NCBI GenBank assembly: GCA_947489195.1
Contig: CANLCT010000023.1
Span: forward strand, 1-60,415
DNA from: an uncultured Aquimarina sp.
Lineage (GTDB): Bacteria; Bacteroidota; Bacteroidia; Flavobacteriales; Flavobacteriaceae
DNA: 60,415 nt
Direction of reading: 5' to 3'
Shown: in pieces, positions 17,321-27,160 of the stretch
Numbering within the stretch: position 1 is the stretch's first letter
Layout: each line of letters starts with the position of its first letter
Translations under genes and position numbers: made by a program
Notes under the pieces: model-generated
The model's database searches: none
Seen by the model: the letters and a program-made list of their open reading frames with translations, nothing else
What the model was told of the DNA's origin: nothing

Positions 17321-18343
17321 TTGAATACTAATTTAGACCCAACAGGAGAGGATTTTACTCCACAAGATCATGATATAGAAAGGGCTTTACGCCCGTTGAG
17401 TTTTGGTGATTTTGCGGGACAGTCTCAAGTGCTTGAAAATTTAGAAATTTTTGTGCAAGCAGCAAATATGAGAGGGGAGTCTTTAGATCATACACTTTTT
17501 CATGGACCACCTGGGTTAGGAAAAACAACCTTGGCACATATATTGGCAAATGAGCTTGGAGTGGGGATAAAAATAACTTCGGGTCCTGTATTAGATAAGC
17601 CTGGTGATTTAGCTGGTCTGCTTACTAATTTGGAACCTAGAGATGTATTATTTATTGATGAAATTCATCGTTTAAGCCCTGTTGTGGAAGAATATCTGTA
17701 CTCGGCAATGGAAGATTTCAAGATAGATATCATGATAGAGAGTGGTCCCAATGCCCGAACGGTACAAATTCACTTAGATGAGTTTACTTTAATTGGAGCT
17801 ACCACACGTTCAGGTTTATTAACCTCACCTATGCGTGCTCGTTTTGGGATACAGTCTCGTTTGCAATATTATACTACAGAACTATTAGCAGGCATAGTTG
17901 AAAGAAGCGCCTCTATATTAAATGTCCCTATTGATGAAAGAGCGGCATTGGAAATTGCAGGCAGGAGTAGAGGGACACCTAGAATTGCCAATGCATTACT
18001 GCGTAGAGTGCGTGATTTTGCTCAAATTAAGGGTAATGGAGCAATCGATATTGAAATATCAAGATTTGCCTTAAAAGCACTTAATGTAGATGCGCATGGT
18101 TTGGATGAAATGGATAATAAAATTTTAACAACACTTATTGACAAATTTAAAGGTGGCCCAGTAGGGATAACAACTTTAGCCACTGCCGTAAGTGAAAGTG
18201 CAGAAACTATTGAAGAGGTTTATGAACCTTTTCTGATTCAGCAAGGATTTATTATGCGAACACCACGTGGACGTGAAGTAACTGAATTGGCCTATACCCA
18301 TTTAGGAAAAACTAAAGGGCCAGTCCAAGGTGGCTTATTTTAG
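17321..18343 (+). CDS. ruvB: Holliday junction branch-migration ATPase RuvB
   Basis: This 340-residue AAA+ helicase has Walker [10 protein letters not shown] at about residue 64, Walker B FIDEIHRL and sensor region GATTRSG. The winged-helix C-terminus ends [15 protein letters not shown]. With RuvA and RuvC it moves and resolves Holliday junctions in recombination. The reading frame has no early ATG; TTG at 17321 gives [15 protein letters not shown], which fits RuvB N-termini, so TTG is chosen as start. It is separated from coxA by a terminator, so it should have its own promoter. Confidence 0.95.
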   Translation: MNTNLDPTGEDFTPQDHDIERALRPLSFGDFAGQSQVLENLEIFVQAANMRGESLDHTLFHGPPGLGKTTLAHILANELGVGIKITSGPVLDKPGDLAGLLTNLEPRDVLFIDEIHRLSPVVEEYLYSAMEDFKIDIMIESGPNARTVQIHLDEFTLIGATTRSGLLTSPMRARFGIQSRLQYYTTELLAGIVERSASILNVPIDERAALEIAGRSRGTPRIANALLRRVRDFAQIKGNGAIDIEISRFALKALNVDAHGLDEMDNKILTTLIDKFKGGPVGITTLATAVSESAETIEEVYEPFLIQQGFIMRTPRGREVTELAYTHLGKTKGPVQGGLF

Positions 18344-18362
18344 TAGTATGTTTATTATAAAT

Positions 18363-18401
18363 AAAAAGACCGCCTAAATACTTTTTAGACGGCCTCTTTT
18401 T
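18363..18401. terminator. Bidirectional terminator between convergent genes
   Basis: An imperfect stem (AGACCGCCTAAA against TTTAGACGGCCTCT, with a two-base bulge) is flanked by A and T runs. It serves ruvB on the plus strand and the leucine-rich-repeat gene on the minus strand. Confidence 0.8.
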
Positions 18402-18418
18402 AATGTTTTTAGCTAGTT

Positions 18419-20959
18419 TTAAAGTTTAATTACCTGAGTAGTAAACTCACCTTTATTAGTTTGAATTTTCATAAAATAGGTATTAGGAAATAAATAGCTT
18501 ATGTTCATTAAACGCATAATTCCTGGGAAAAAGCCTACTATATTACCATTAATATCATATAAAATAATTGTATTTGGTTTTACACTAGTATCCAATAGCT
18601 TAAGGTTTATTATGCCTGTGGTAGGGTTAGGAGTTAAAGAAAAGTAATCAGAAAATGTAGGGACATCAATAACTTCTCTTTTTACAGTTACAATTTCATC
18701 TTCAGTAATCACAGGAGGATTAAAGTCAAAATAAATTCCAGCTCCATTAACAATTTGATCACCTTCTACCAAGTTATTTTTTGATTTAATCTTAAACAAC
18801 ACATAACCATCATTGCTAGCATCATCAAAAGGGAGGTTAATATTGTTGAAATGGAAATTTACAACCTTATTATTAGTCACAGTTGTAGTAAATAAATGAC
18901 TAGAATTTAAAGGGATAAAAGATTTAATGTCAAGTTTTGTAGTATCAATATCATCTTGAACTCTAATGTTAACCGCTTCAGCAGTTCCTTTGTTTTCAAA
19001 ACGAATTAAATAATGTAAATACTCACCTACATCATCAGGGTCTAAAATGACACCTTCAAGACAAGTTTTATCATTAGGATCGTATGAGTTAACAACAGTT
19101 TGAGTTAGTTTTGCTATGTTGTTTTCCGGAGTTTCTTCGTCTGGAGAGGCTGTTACTTTAGCGGTATAATTGAGGATATCTCCATTGTTTAAAGCAGGAC
19201 TATCAGTAGGAGTATTTAACCTATAAGTAACAATAATTTCTTTGGATTGCATAGGGGCAAGGTTTGTGAAACTCCAAGTTAATAAGCCATTGGTATTACT
19301 ATCTATTGTTGGACTTGCTGTTGTGTAGGTTAACACGTCATTTTGATATGCTAAAGTTACCTCTCCCGACTGTGTTGTTGTACCAATATTTTTATAGGTT
19401 ACTTTATATGTGGCACTAAAACCAGGTCTAGCTCTTGTAAGTGGGATAATAGAAATTTCAAGATCATTAAAAACACCAACGGGCTGAATACAAAAATCAG
19501 TAGTAATAGAATCAATTTGTTCAGGAATATTAAAGGCATCATTTATTGGATCAAAAATGATAGTAGGAAAAAAAGTAAAATAAGTCGAATTAGCTATGTT
19601 GTTAAACATTAAATAATTATTTCCATCAGGGACGTGAAAAGTATATTCTCCTTCTTTATCAGGAAAAACTGTATAGAATCCAGCTGGTCCAGCCAATGAA
19701 AAGCTAACACTTTCGGTAAAAGGGACATCTTGATTATCACATCCATCACTTTCATTATCGTAAGTGACATTACCAGAAATTCGATTGTGAGGCGTATCAC
19801 AATCGTTTGATAATAACACATCCGTTTGGTTGGCTTCTTTTAAGAGCTCATATATAGCACTTAAATATTGTTGATCAGCGCAAATGAATTCTAAGTTTTG
19901 TCGATTATTATATAGTCTGATATTAATTTCACCATTTGCTCTAAATTGAAAAGGTTGTCCTGTCATGTAAACTTTTTTTAAGTTTCTGTTAGAGTCAAAA
20001 TGAAAATTCAGAAGTCGGCATTTGCGTACATCAATTGTTTCTAATAAGTTACTATTTAAATGTAGATACTGAATTTTAGTGTTTTCTGAAAGATCAATAG
20101 TACTTAATTTGTTGTTATTAAGATATAAATAAACTAGTTCTTTGTTATTAGTAACATTAATAGTTGATATTTGGTTTTGTCCCGCGGATATAAGTTCTAA
20201 TAAAGTATTGTTGTTTATGTTTAGTTCTGTTATTTGGTTGATTCCAATATTTAATAGCTCTAACTTTGCATTGTTTGTAATATTAATGTTAGTCAATCGA
20301 TTATTTCTAATGTATAGCGTTTTTAGTTCTGGATTTTGTAAAACATCTAGTTCAGTAATAGTATTATCGCTTAAAAATAAACTTTCGAGTTTTGAGTTAT
20401 TTGATACATCTATTTGAGAAAAATTATTATCAAATAAAGATAGATTTTTCAACAAAATGTTTTTAGATAAATCAATAGCACTCAAATTTGCTTCGTGTGC
20501 AGCCAGTTCTTCTAATTTTACATTTTTAGTAATATCTATAGAAGAAATTTGAGTTATAGAAATAACTAATTCTTTTAAATTAATATTTTTACTAACGTTT
20601 AAGTTGGTAATAGGGTTTTTACCTATATTAAATTTTTGTAATAGCTTATTATTAGAAATGTCAATTTCTTGAATATTATTACTAAATAGAGAGAGTTCTT
20701 CTAAATTAATAAAGTTCTCTATTCCTTTAACGCTGGTTAAGTTTTTTAAATTTAAATTGATCCTTTTTATATAGCTAGCTTCTTGTGGTTCAATTTGTCC
20801 ATCATTATTCCTATCTAACGAGTACCATGTGCCATTATCGTTGTAGGTTATTTCTAATAGTGCAGCTTTAAAATTAGGATCTGGGAAATCAATAATTTGT
20901 GCATTTGCTGTAGTAAATAAGCATAGTATTATGCTCGAAAATAAAAGTAAATTTTTCAT
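18419..20959 (-). CDS. Leucine-rich-repeat surface protein with T9SS sorting domain
   Basis: This 846-residue exported protein has a signal peptide (mature end QIIDFPDPNF). About a dozen leucine-rich repeats follow, roughly residues 60-330, of the pattern NISNNKLLQKFNIGKNPIT with many Asn. A middle region has CNA/transthyretin-like strands. A domain of the kind often seen before the sorting signal follows (about 500-760, SYDPNDKTCLEGVILDPD). The T9SS type A tail begins near residue 770 (SLTPNPTTGIINLKLL). Type IX secretion would place it on the cell surface or release it; LRRs suggest protein or glycan binding. Single gene, with terminators on its 3' side. Confidence 0.85.
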   Translation of the reverse strand: MKNLLLFSSIILCLFTTANAQIIDFPDPNFKAALLEITYNDNGTWYSLDRNNDGQIEPQEASYIKRINLNLKNLTSVKGIENFINLEELSLFSNNIQEIDISNNKLLQKFNIGKNPITNLNVSKNINLKELVISITQISSIDITKNVKLEELAAHEANLSAIDLSKNILLKNLSLFDNNFSQIDVSNNSKLESLFLSDNTITELDVLQNPELKTLYIRNNRLTNINITNNAKLELLNIGINQITELNINNNTLLELISAGQNQISTINVTNNKELVYLYLNNNKLSTIDLSENTKIQYLHLNSNLLETIDVRKCRLLNFHFDSNRNLKKVYMTGQPFQFRANGEINIRLYNNRQNLEFICADQQYLSAIYELLKEANQTDVLLSNDCDTPHNRISGNVTYDNESDGCDNQDVPFTESVSFSLAGPAGFYTVFPDKEGEYTFHVPDGNNYLMFNNIANSTYFTFFPTIIFDPINDAFNIPEQIDSITTDFCIQPVGVFNDLEISIIPLTRARPGFSATYKVTYKNIGTTTQSGEVTLAYQNDVLTYTTASPTIDSNTNGLLTWSFTNLAPMQSKEIIVTYRLNTPTDSPALNNGDILNYTAKVTASPDEETPENNIAKLTQTVVNSYDPNDKTCLEGVILDPDDVGEYLHYLIRFENKGTAEAVNIRVQDDIDTTKLDIKSFIPLNSSHLFTTTVTNNKVVNFHFNNINLPFDDASNDGYVLFKIKSKNNLVEGDQIVNGAGIYFDFNPPVITEDEIVTVKREVIDVPTFSDYFSLTPNPTTGIINLKLLDTSVKPNTIILYDINGNIVGFFPGIMRLMNISYLFPNTYFMKIQTNKGEFTTQVIKL

Positions 20960-21521
20960 AAAGATTTAATTATTAAAATGGATTTAAGTTTAGGTGAAGA
21001 TACTTTTAGATAGTAAATAATTAGTTATCAGTATGTTAATTGTGATTGTGTTGTGTTGTAAAGATTTGTTAATACAAGTTTTAAATGATTTATACGATTT
21101 GCTGATAAGAATTTCGTGTTACAGTAGATAAAAAATGATGGGTATAGGATAAAGGAGTCTAGAAATAACCTAAGTTAGGTTACTTTTTTACATAGTAAAT
21201 TGATTTAAAGCAAGTTTGAAATAGTGTGTCAATTTCCTTATGAGTTGTTTGAGTGATTTGGTGAAGGAAATTTATAGGAAGAATTTTAAATATTAATGAT
21301 GTGTTTTAGGTAGATATTTTTTAATGATTTTATACTTACTATCTATAATATAGGATATTTAAATTTAAACAGGAGAGTTTGCTAGGTGAATTCTGTTGGG
21401 GCTTTTAGAAAAAGTCAAAAAAGCCGTTTATATTTAGAAAAAAATCAAGAAGAACATGGAATAGCCATATTTTGTCGATTCTAAAATTGAGACATTGAAA
21501 ATAGAAATAGCCTAAAAAAAG
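20960..21521. other. Long intergenic stretch, little content
   Basis: No convincing gene is seen. The best small frame is GTG 21386 to TAA 21484 (32 codons, with AGGAGA at 21371), which I would not call without support. It probably holds the upstream region of the LRR gene, but no perfect -7 box was found near that start. Confidence 0.3.
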
Positions 21522-21565
21522 GAAAACCCAAGACATAAACTTGTTAAATCTTGAGTTTTCTTTAT
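21522..21565 (-). terminator. Terminator downstream of the glutaminyl cyclase gene
   Basis: On the minus strand GAAAACTCAAGA pairs with TCTTGGGTTTTC across a 15-nt loop (one G:T-type mismatch), followed by a C and seven T's. Confidence 0.75.
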
Positions 21566-21589
21566 ATAAACTAACTACTTTTTAAAGTA

Positions 21590-22642
21590 TTATTCTACAA
21601 CTTCAATTTCGAATAAACTTTTCCAAAATTTACCTGTAACATACAGTTGATTTGTAGCAGCTTTATAGGCAATGCCGTTTAATACGTAATCAGAATCAGT
21701 GGGGTCAACATTAACTTCTTTTAGTAAGCCTTTTAAATTGATAATACCTTCAATAGCTCCATTTTTTGGATTAATAATAGCAATGCTAGGCTTTTGGTAG
21801 GTGTTTGCATAAATTTTACCATTTATCCATTCTAATTCGTTAAAGCGCGACTTTATTGCAGTATTTGTTGCTACCTCAATGTAATCTTCCTCAGCTAAGG
21901 TGTCTTTATTTAGTTTCCAAATTTTTGTAGTACCGTCGCTTTTATAAATATATTTTTCGCTGTGACATAAACCCCAACCTTGCTTACTTTTGTTATAAGC
22001 AAATGTTCCCAATTCTTTAAAACTGTCAATATTGTAAGTAAATCCAATATCTTCACGCCAAGTTAATTGATGAATTTTGTTGTCAATAATAGTTAAACCT
22101 TCGGCAAAATAATTGTCTTTTAAAGTGTGTTCTTTTATCGTTTTTCCAGTTTTTAAGTCTTTTTGTAATAGTTTAGATTTTTTGTAATGTCCCACACTTT
22201 CATATAAACTATCCCCTTTAAATTCTAGACCTTGAGTGTAATGTTCTGTATTGTGAGGGTAGGTGTTTATGATTTTGTATCCATATATTTTGGGCGCTTT
22301 ATCGTTTAAAATAATTACTTTTTGAATATGTTTTTCTTCACTTCCGTTAGAATAAAAAGTAGCATTAACGGCATGATTTCCTAGTAACTCTGCGTTCAAT
22401 TTAGTTTCAAAAGGTGTATTTCCTTTTAAAGTAGTTGTTTTTTGTTGGAACTGGTATTTTACAGAATCAATAGTAGCATTAGCTTTACTTTTTGGAGTTA
22501 CTTTTAGAGTTTCACCAAGTTTAAAAGTGCCTTTTTGAGTGGCTTCTAATGAAAATTTAGGAGTATTAGCTTTTTTGTCGCTTCCGCAGGAAGTGATAAA
22601 TAGGCCTAATAAGCTAATTTTTAATATATTGAAAGTGTTCAT
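21590..22642 (-). CDS. Glutaminyl-peptide cyclotransferase, lipoprotein
   Basis: This 350-residue protein has a lipobox ending at C19 (LGLFITSC). An N-terminal beta domain (about 25-125) precedes a five-bladed-propeller cyclotransferase of the plant/bacterial type (about 130-350). Family features include YTQGLEF, YFAEGLTIIDNKIHQLTWRE, FNELEWINGKIYANTY and VLNGIAY. The enzyme turns N-terminal Gln into pyroglutamate. Lipid anchoring puts it outside the cytoplasm, where it would meet freshly cut signal-peptidase products; nearly all secreted proteins in this window start with Gln after the predicted cut. Confidence 0.88.
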   Translation of the reverse strand: MNTFNILKISLLGLFITSCGSDKKANTPKFSLEATQKGTFKLGETLKVTPKSKANATIDSVKYQFQQKTTTLKGNTPFETKLNAELLGNHAVNATFYSNGSEEKHIQKVIILNDKAPKIYGYKIINTYPHNTEHYTQGLEFKGDSLYESVGHYKKSKLLQKDLKTGKTIKEHTLKDNYFAEGLTIIDNKIHQLTWREDIGFTYNIDSFKELGTFAYNKSKQGWGLCHSEKYIYKSDGTTKIWKLNKDTLAEEDYIEVATNTAIKSRFNELEWINGKIYANTYQKPSIAIINPKNGAIEGIINLKGLLKEVNVDPTDSDYVLNGIAYKAATNQLYVTGKFWKSLFEIEVVE

Positions 22643-22921
22643 TTGTTCGATTTTATATCAAACGAATATATTTATTTTAATTCACATAACTATGGAATAA
22701 TTAAGTGAGGCTAGGTAAAAGTTAATCACAAAGAAGTGAAACTATTTTATGCAATGGAGTTGTAATACATGCTTAAATTAAAAATCAAATATTTTACATT
22801 TGAATATGATCAAAAATTAGAAATTGATAAAACTTTTAAAACTAGGTTTGCTGGTTAGGAGTATATTAAATTATTCTGTAAAACTTTTTGTAATAATAGT
22901 TTTAAAATATAAAAAGCGTCG

Positions 22922-22929
22922 TATATTTG
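22922..22929 (+). promoter_or_regulatory. -7 box of the SRP RNA promoter
   Basis: TATATTTG, then C, matches the Bacteroidota -7 element. It ends five bases before the mature RNA, which fits a start site at or near the first G of the RNA. Confidence 0.7.
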
Positions 22930-22934
22930 CACCC

Positions 22935-23028
22935 GGCAAGTCCTACACAACTAGCTCCTGTTGAATCCCCCAGGGTGGGAACGCAGCAAGGGTAGACGGT
23001 CGTAGCAGTGTGATGTAGGTAGCTTGCC
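22935..23028 (+). ncRNA. ffs: Signal recognition particle RNA, small bacterial type
   Basis: The ends GGCAAG and CTTGCC pair. The inner part carries the conserved Ffh-binding helix with the GGTGGGAACGCAGCAAGGG element, a GGGA tetraloop and the asymmetric loop with GCAGCA. Total length is about 94 nt. It binds the Ffh protein and guides membrane and exported proteins to the translocon. A T run (23029-23035) directly after the closing stem acts as terminator. The exact 5' end is inferred from pairing and the -7 box. Confidence 0.93.
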
Positions 23029-23222
23029 TTTTTTTATGTCTTTTTTTTAATTTTCTTACCAACAATAAACAAGGCAATTTCACAAAATTATGAATGTATT
23101 AAAGAAGTATTTTTTGAGTACTTTCAAAAAATGGTTTCACAGAAAAATATCTAACTTCATTTTTGTGTAATGTTTGTAAATTGAAAAAATCAATTTATCT
23201 TTCGTTTAACTCAATTTTATAT

Positions 23223-24038
23223 ATGTCATTGGCTAAAAAAGTAATTTTAATTACCGGAGGCTCTTCGGGTATTGGTAAAGCTATAGGTATTCATTTAACA
23301 AAAAAAGGATATACTGTTTATGGTACAACACGTAATGTGTCAAAATATCCAGATTTCACACATTTTCCATTATTAGAATTGGATGTAACCAAAGCGGACA
23401 CCATTCAAAAGGCTGTTGAAGAATTACTGAGTAAAGAAGATGGTATTGATGTACTAGTAAATAATGCAGGAGTCGGAATTACAGGTCCTGTTGAAGAAAT
23501 TCCAGATCAAGAGATTGTTTCTCATTTTGAAACCAATTATTTTGGAGCCATAAAAGTGATGAAGGGGGTATTGCCTCAAATGAGAAAGCAACAATCGGGA
23601 CTAATTATCAACATAACATCAATTGCGGGTTATATGGGTTTGCCTTTCAGAGGGGTGTATAGCGCATCAAAGTCAGCTTTGGAGGTAACTACCGAAGCTA
23701 TGCGTATGGAAACTAAAGCATTTGGAATCAAAATCACCAATTTAGCACCTGGAGATTTTGCTACAAATATAGCAGGAGGTAGGTATCATGCACCGGTGAT
23801 TAAAGGTTCTGACTATCAAAAAAATTACCAGTTATCTTTGGATTTAATGGACGCACATGTGGATAATGGAGGAGATCCAAAAGCGGTAGGTTCGATAGTC
23901 GAAAAAATTATTTTAACACCAAATCCACGTATACACTACAAAGTAGGTGCTTTTATGCAGAAATTTTCGGTTTTTTTAAAACGAATTTTACCAGATAAAA
24001 CCTATGAAAAATTACTGCTAAACCATTATAAATTGTAA
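23223..24038 (+). CDS. Short-chain dehydrogenase/reductase (SDR)
   Basis: This is a 271-residue classical SDR. The start chosen is ATG 23223 (MSLAKKVILITGG), because the longer open frame upstream adds a Cys/Lys-rich stretch unlike the family. The NAD(P)-binding motif TGGSSGIG is at residues 11-18, NNAG at 80-83, and the catalytic triad S133, Y146, K150 (YSASK). A basic residue after the second strand (TTRNVSK) hints at NADP preference. The substrate cannot be told. It lies 61 bases before the aldolase gene on the same strand. Confidence 0.88.
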   Translation: MSLAKKVILITGGSSGIGKAIGIHLTKKGYTVYGTTRNVSKYPDFTHFPLLELDVTKADTIQKAVEELLSKEDGIDVLVNNAGVGITGPVEEIPDQEIVSHFETNYFGAIKVMKGVLPQMRKQQSGLIINITSIAGYMGLPFRGVYSASKSALEVTTEAMRMETKAFGIKITNLAPGDFATNIAGGRYHAPVIKGSDYQKNYQLSLDLMDAHVDNGGDPKAVGSIVEKIILTPNPRIHYKVGAFMQKFSVFLKRILPDKTYEKLLLNHYKL

Positions 24039-24099
24039 TTTTGTGTCACTTCGCGAAAGTGTAGTAATTACCTTATTAATAACATTCAAATAGATAATA

Positions 24100-24753
24100 A
24101 TGAAATTTTTTATTGATACAGCAAATCTTGATCAAATTAAAGAAGCTCAAGATTTAGGAGTTTTAGATGGTGTAACAACAAACCCATCATTAATGGCTAA
24201 AGAAGGCATTACTGGAGAGGCTAATATTTTGAATCACTATAAAAAAATCTGTGAGATTGTTGATGGAGATGTTTCTGCTGAAGTAATTGCTACAGATTAC
24301 GAAGGAATGGTTAAGCAAGGAGAAGTGCTTGCAGCTTTAAATCCTCAAATTGTAGTTAAATTGCCAATAATTGAAGATGGAATTAAGGCTTGTAAATATT
24401 TTTCAGATAAAGGAATTAAGACTAATGTAACATTAGTATTTTCTGTTGGACAAGCTATTTTAGCAGCTAAAGCTGGAGCAACTTATGTGTCTCCATTTTT
24501 AGGTCGTTTAGATGATATTTCAACTGATGGAATGAATTTAATTGACGAAATCAGATTAGTTTATGATAACTATGGTTTTGGAACTGAAATTTTAGCAGCT
24601 TCGGTACGTAATACAATGCATATTGTAAACTGTGCTAAATTAGGATCAGATGTAATGACAGGTCCATTAAGTGCTATTAAAGGTTTATTAAAGCACCCAT
24701 TAACTGATATTGGTTTAGCTAAATTTTTAGAAGATTACGCTAAAGGAAACTAA
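24100..24753 (+). CDS. fsa: Transaldolase-like aldolase (FSA/TalC type)
   Basis: This is a 217-residue single-domain member of the small transaldolase family. MKFFIDTANLDQIKEA and GVTTNPSLMAKEG open the barrel. K87 in VVKLPII is the Schiff-base lysine, and TNVTLVFS and SPFLGRLDD are conserved. Members act as transaldolase in the pentose phosphate pathway or as fructose-6-phosphate aldolase. In flavobacteria the transaldolase role is more likely, so the symbol is tentative. It is followed by a strong terminator. Confidence 0.9.
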   Translation: MKFFIDTANLDQIKEAQDLGVLDGVTTNPSLMAKEGITGEANILNHYKKICEIVDGDVSAEVIATDYEGMVKQGEVLAALNPQIVVKLPIIEDGIKACKYFSDKGIKTNVTLVFSVGQAILAAKAGATYVSPFLGRLDDISTDGMNLIDEIRLVYDNYGFGTEILAASVRNTMHIVNCAKLGSDVMTGPLSAIKGLLKHPLTDIGLAKFLEDYAKGN

Positions 24754-24781
24754 TATAAATACAGTTTCTGGTTTTAGATAT

Positions 24782-24813
24782 AAAAGACCGTCCAAATTTA
24801 GGACGGTCTTTTT
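24782..24813 (+). terminator. Terminator after the aldolase gene
   Basis: A perfect stem AAAGACCGTCC / GGACGGTCTTT with a 7-nt loop is followed by T's. Confidence 0.92.
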
Positions 24814-25000
24814 GTTTGTAGTTGCTAATGGAATACTACTTGCGAATATAAAAAAGATGATTCTCGATATTAAATTCTTACTGAATTTTACTCGATTCAC
24901 ATCTTTTTCTTAGGTGTAACTCACATTTTGAAGTATATGATTCATTTGTTAATATCAGTGAGAATTTATTTGTTTTTTTTATAAACAGAAGTTTATGATA

Positions 25001-25027
25001 TAAAAAAAGCCAGCAAAAAATGCTGGC
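25001..25027 (-). terminator. Terminator of the padR-pspC operon
   Basis: On the minus strand GCCAGCA pairs with TGCTGGC around a T-rich loop, followed by seven T's. It lies 28 bases beyond the pspC stop. Confidence 0.85.
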
Positions 25028-25054
25028 CTCCTCGTAATTAGGTAAGTAACTTGT

Positions 25055-26749
25055 CTAATTTTTACTCTTCATCCTAATTCCATTTTCATCAATTTGTAGG
25101 TTAAATTCCTCATCATCACTATTAAAATTGATGTCAATTCTTCCTTCTTTATGATCATCATCATAGTCTTCTTCTCCCCAATGTTGGTCATTACAACTTA
25201 TGCAGTTTACTTTATTTGTGTCAATTTTTAAATATTGATTTTCTTTACTTTTAATGGGAATAATGTTGTTGTGACTACTCCAAGTGTTAAAATCATAGGT
25301 GTTGCCGTCGGCATACAAGGTTATTCCAACTGGTAGAAATAATGTAATGTTTACTTTTTGATTTCTGAACTGATTTTTTATTTCCGATAAGGCAAAAGAA
25401 TCTAAAAATAAGGTGTTGCCCGAAAATTGATAATTATATTGAAGTTTATCGGCACGTTGTCTAGCATTTTCATAACTATTTCCTTGTGCTTTTTTTGTGA
25501 TTTTTAAGCTAGCAGTTTTTTCTTTTGTAGACTTTATATTAATTTTAATATCTTGAAAAACAAGCACTTGTTTATTGTCGTCATTGGTGCGAATGCTAAA
25601 GCCATCGGAGTGGTCAAATTCGTTAACATATCGATCATCACCAAGCATTTTTACAGTTAAGGTGTCATTACTGTTTAGGTATAAATTTTCGGTGCGATTT
25701 ACCCGAGCGTCAAAAGCACGTTCGGTGGCTTGTTTTACTCCTAAAAAAATAAGCCCTCCAACCGAAATAAACCATAAGGCAACTAGGGTTATTTTGGCAG
25801 GTTTACCAATTGATTTTAAGTTTTTGACTAGTATTTTTAACCCAAGGATAAATAGGAAAAAGAAAGGAATGCCAACAGCAAATAGCGCTAATAACGAAAT
25901 TAACCAAAAGGGAGCACCGATGTTTACCACATCCACATAATCAATCCAAGGCGCATCAAAAATATTAAACGTAGTTAATCCAAAAAGTGCTAAAAATAAA
26001 CTGATGATAACAACGCCAGATAAAAAGAGTAAAAACAATCCGACTCCTTTACCAATGAGTTTAACACAGAATCTTAAAATTTCAGAAAGGCCTTCAAAAA
26101 AATTTGAAGAAGTAGATTTTACTTTATTTCCATATTTTTTATAATCGGCATTTTTTACATGATCGGATACGTTTTCAAATCCTTCTTTAATTTTTTTTTC
26201 AATATTACTTATGTTAACAGCTTCGCCACGCATGGCTAATTGATCAGCAGTGCTATTGGCTTTTGGTACAAAAATCCAAAGTGCAATATAAATTAAGATG
26301 AATGTACCACTAGAACCTAAAGTTAACAATACCCATATAAGTCTTATCCATATATGATCAATACCAAAATAGTATCCTAAACCAGAAGATACTCCACCAG
26401 CATAAGCATTTAGGGGATCTCTAAAAAGCTTTTTTGCGCTTTTTTGTTGTGTGTAGGTTTGGTGGTTTTCTTCATAGGGTTCTTCTCCAACACTATAGTC
26501 TTCGGGCTGTCCCATAATTTCAATAATCTCATCTACTTCGGTAGTACCAATTACTTGTCTTTCGTTTTGAATACGTTCATTAAAAAGTTCCGCTATTCGA
26601 GCCTCAATATCCGATAGGATTTCGTCACTACCTTGTTCGCTGGCAAAAGAACGCTTAACAGCCTCCAAATAATTTTGAAGTTTTAGATAAGCATCTTCGT
26701 CAATATGAAAGAATATACCAGCTAGATTGATGTTTATAGTCTTGTTCAT
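25055..26749 (-). CDS. PspC domain-containing membrane protein
   Basis: This 564-residue protein has an N-terminal domain typical of Bacteroidota PspC proteins (about 1-85, FHIDEDAYLKLQNYLEAVKR). The PspC domain is at about 100-165 (DPLNAYAGGVSSGLGYYFGID, then a helix ending VPKA). Further membrane helices lie near 225-260, 275-305 and 320-340. A long outer beta-rich domain has a repeated adhesin-like feel, and the tail is acidic (DYDDDHKEGRID). PspC proteins belong to envelope-stress or regulatory systems. It forms a two-gene operon with padR, whose stop is 2 bases before its start codon. Confidence 0.88.
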   Translation of the reverse strand: MNKTININLAGIFFHIDEDAYLKLQNYLEAVKRSFASEQGSDEILSDIEARIAELFNERIQNERQVIGTTEVDEIIEIMGQPEDYSVGEEPYEENHQTYTQQKSAKKLFRDPLNAYAGGVSSGLGYYFGIDHIWIRLIWVLLTLGSSGTFILIYIALWIFVPKANSTADQLAMRGEAVNISNIEKKIKEGFENVSDHVKNADYKKYGNKVKSTSSNFFEGLSEILRFCVKLIGKGVGLFLLFLSGVVIISLFLALFGLTTFNIFDAPWIDYVDVVNIGAPFWLISLLALFAVGIPFFFLFILGLKILVKNLKSIGKPAKITLVALWFISVGGLIFLGVKQATERAFDARVNRTENLYLNSNDTLTVKMLGDDRYVNEFDHSDGFSIRTNDDNKQVLVFQDIKINIKSTKEKTASLKITKKAQGNSYENARQRADKLQYNYQFSGNTLFLDSFALSEIKNQFRNQKVNITLFLPVGITLYADGNTYDFNTWSSHNNIIPIKSKENQYLKIDTNKVNCISCNDQHWGEEDYDDDHKEGRIDINFNSDDEEFNLQIDENGIRMKSKN

Positions 26750-26751
26750 TT

Positions 26752-27090
26752 TTAGTCGTTTTTTGTAGTGTTGGTTACTAGGTTAACAGCTTGTTGTAGT
26801 TCGCTCCAGGTGGAATTTAATTCGTTTAAAAATAATTTACCAGTTTCGGTAAGTTCATAATATTTTCGGGGTGGACCCGAAGTGGATTCTTCCCAACGGT
26901 AATTGAGCAATCCTGCATTTTTAAGTCGAGTAAGTAGTGGGTATATGGTACCTTCTACAACCAACATTTTTGCATCTTTTAGTGTTTTTAGAATTTCTGC
27001 AACATAAGCATCCTTATTATTTAAGATGGATAAAATACAGTATTCCAACACTCCTTTACGCATTTGCGCCTTTGTGTTTTCAATCTTCAT
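26752..27090 (-). CDS. PadR family transcriptional regulator
   Basis: This is a 112-residue winged-helix repressor. The domain covers residues 8-85 (QMRKGVLEYCILSIL, then VVEGTIYPLLTRLKNAGLL and the wing SGPPRKYYELTETG). A short dimerising helix follows. PadR proteins usually repress their own operon. The palindrome in the leader (27126-27158) fits that. The pairing of PadR with a PspC protein in one operon is recurrent in Bacteroidota, suggesting envelope-related control. Confidence 0.92.
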   Translation of the reverse strand: MKIENTKAQMRKGVLEYCILSILNNKDAYVAEILKTLKDAKMLVVEGTIYPLLTRLKNAGLLNYRWEESTSGPPRKYYELTETGKLFLNELNSTWSELQQAVNLVTNTTKND

Positions 27091-27125
27091 ATGAAGGTTT
27101 TATGATCAATATTAGTTTTTTTTGA

Positions 27126-27158
27126 TAAGAGAAAATAGTATAACCTATTATTCTCTTA
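27126..27158. promoter_or_regulatory. Putative PadR operator palindrome
   Basis: TAAGAGAA-A-AATAG on one side and CTATT-A-TTCTCTTA on the other form an imperfect palindrome with a short AT centre. It sits directly downstream of the -7 box and 36 bases before the padR start, covering the likely transcription start. Position and symmetry suggest autorepression by PadR. Confidence 0.55.
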
Positions 27159-27160
27159 TG

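Noticed and set aside
18419..20959. Leucine-rich repeats resemble internalins of pathogens.
   Set aside because: LRR proteins with T9SS tails are common in free-living flavobacteria; nothing here supports a virulence role.
21386..21484. 32-codon frame with AGGAGA upstream.
   Set aside because: Too short, GTG start, no sign of conservation; Shine-Dalgarno-like strings mean little in this phylum.
23163..23222. Longer start of the SDR gene giving 20 extra residues.
   Set aside because: The extension is unlike SDR N-termini; ATG 23223 places the nucleotide motif at the usual distance.
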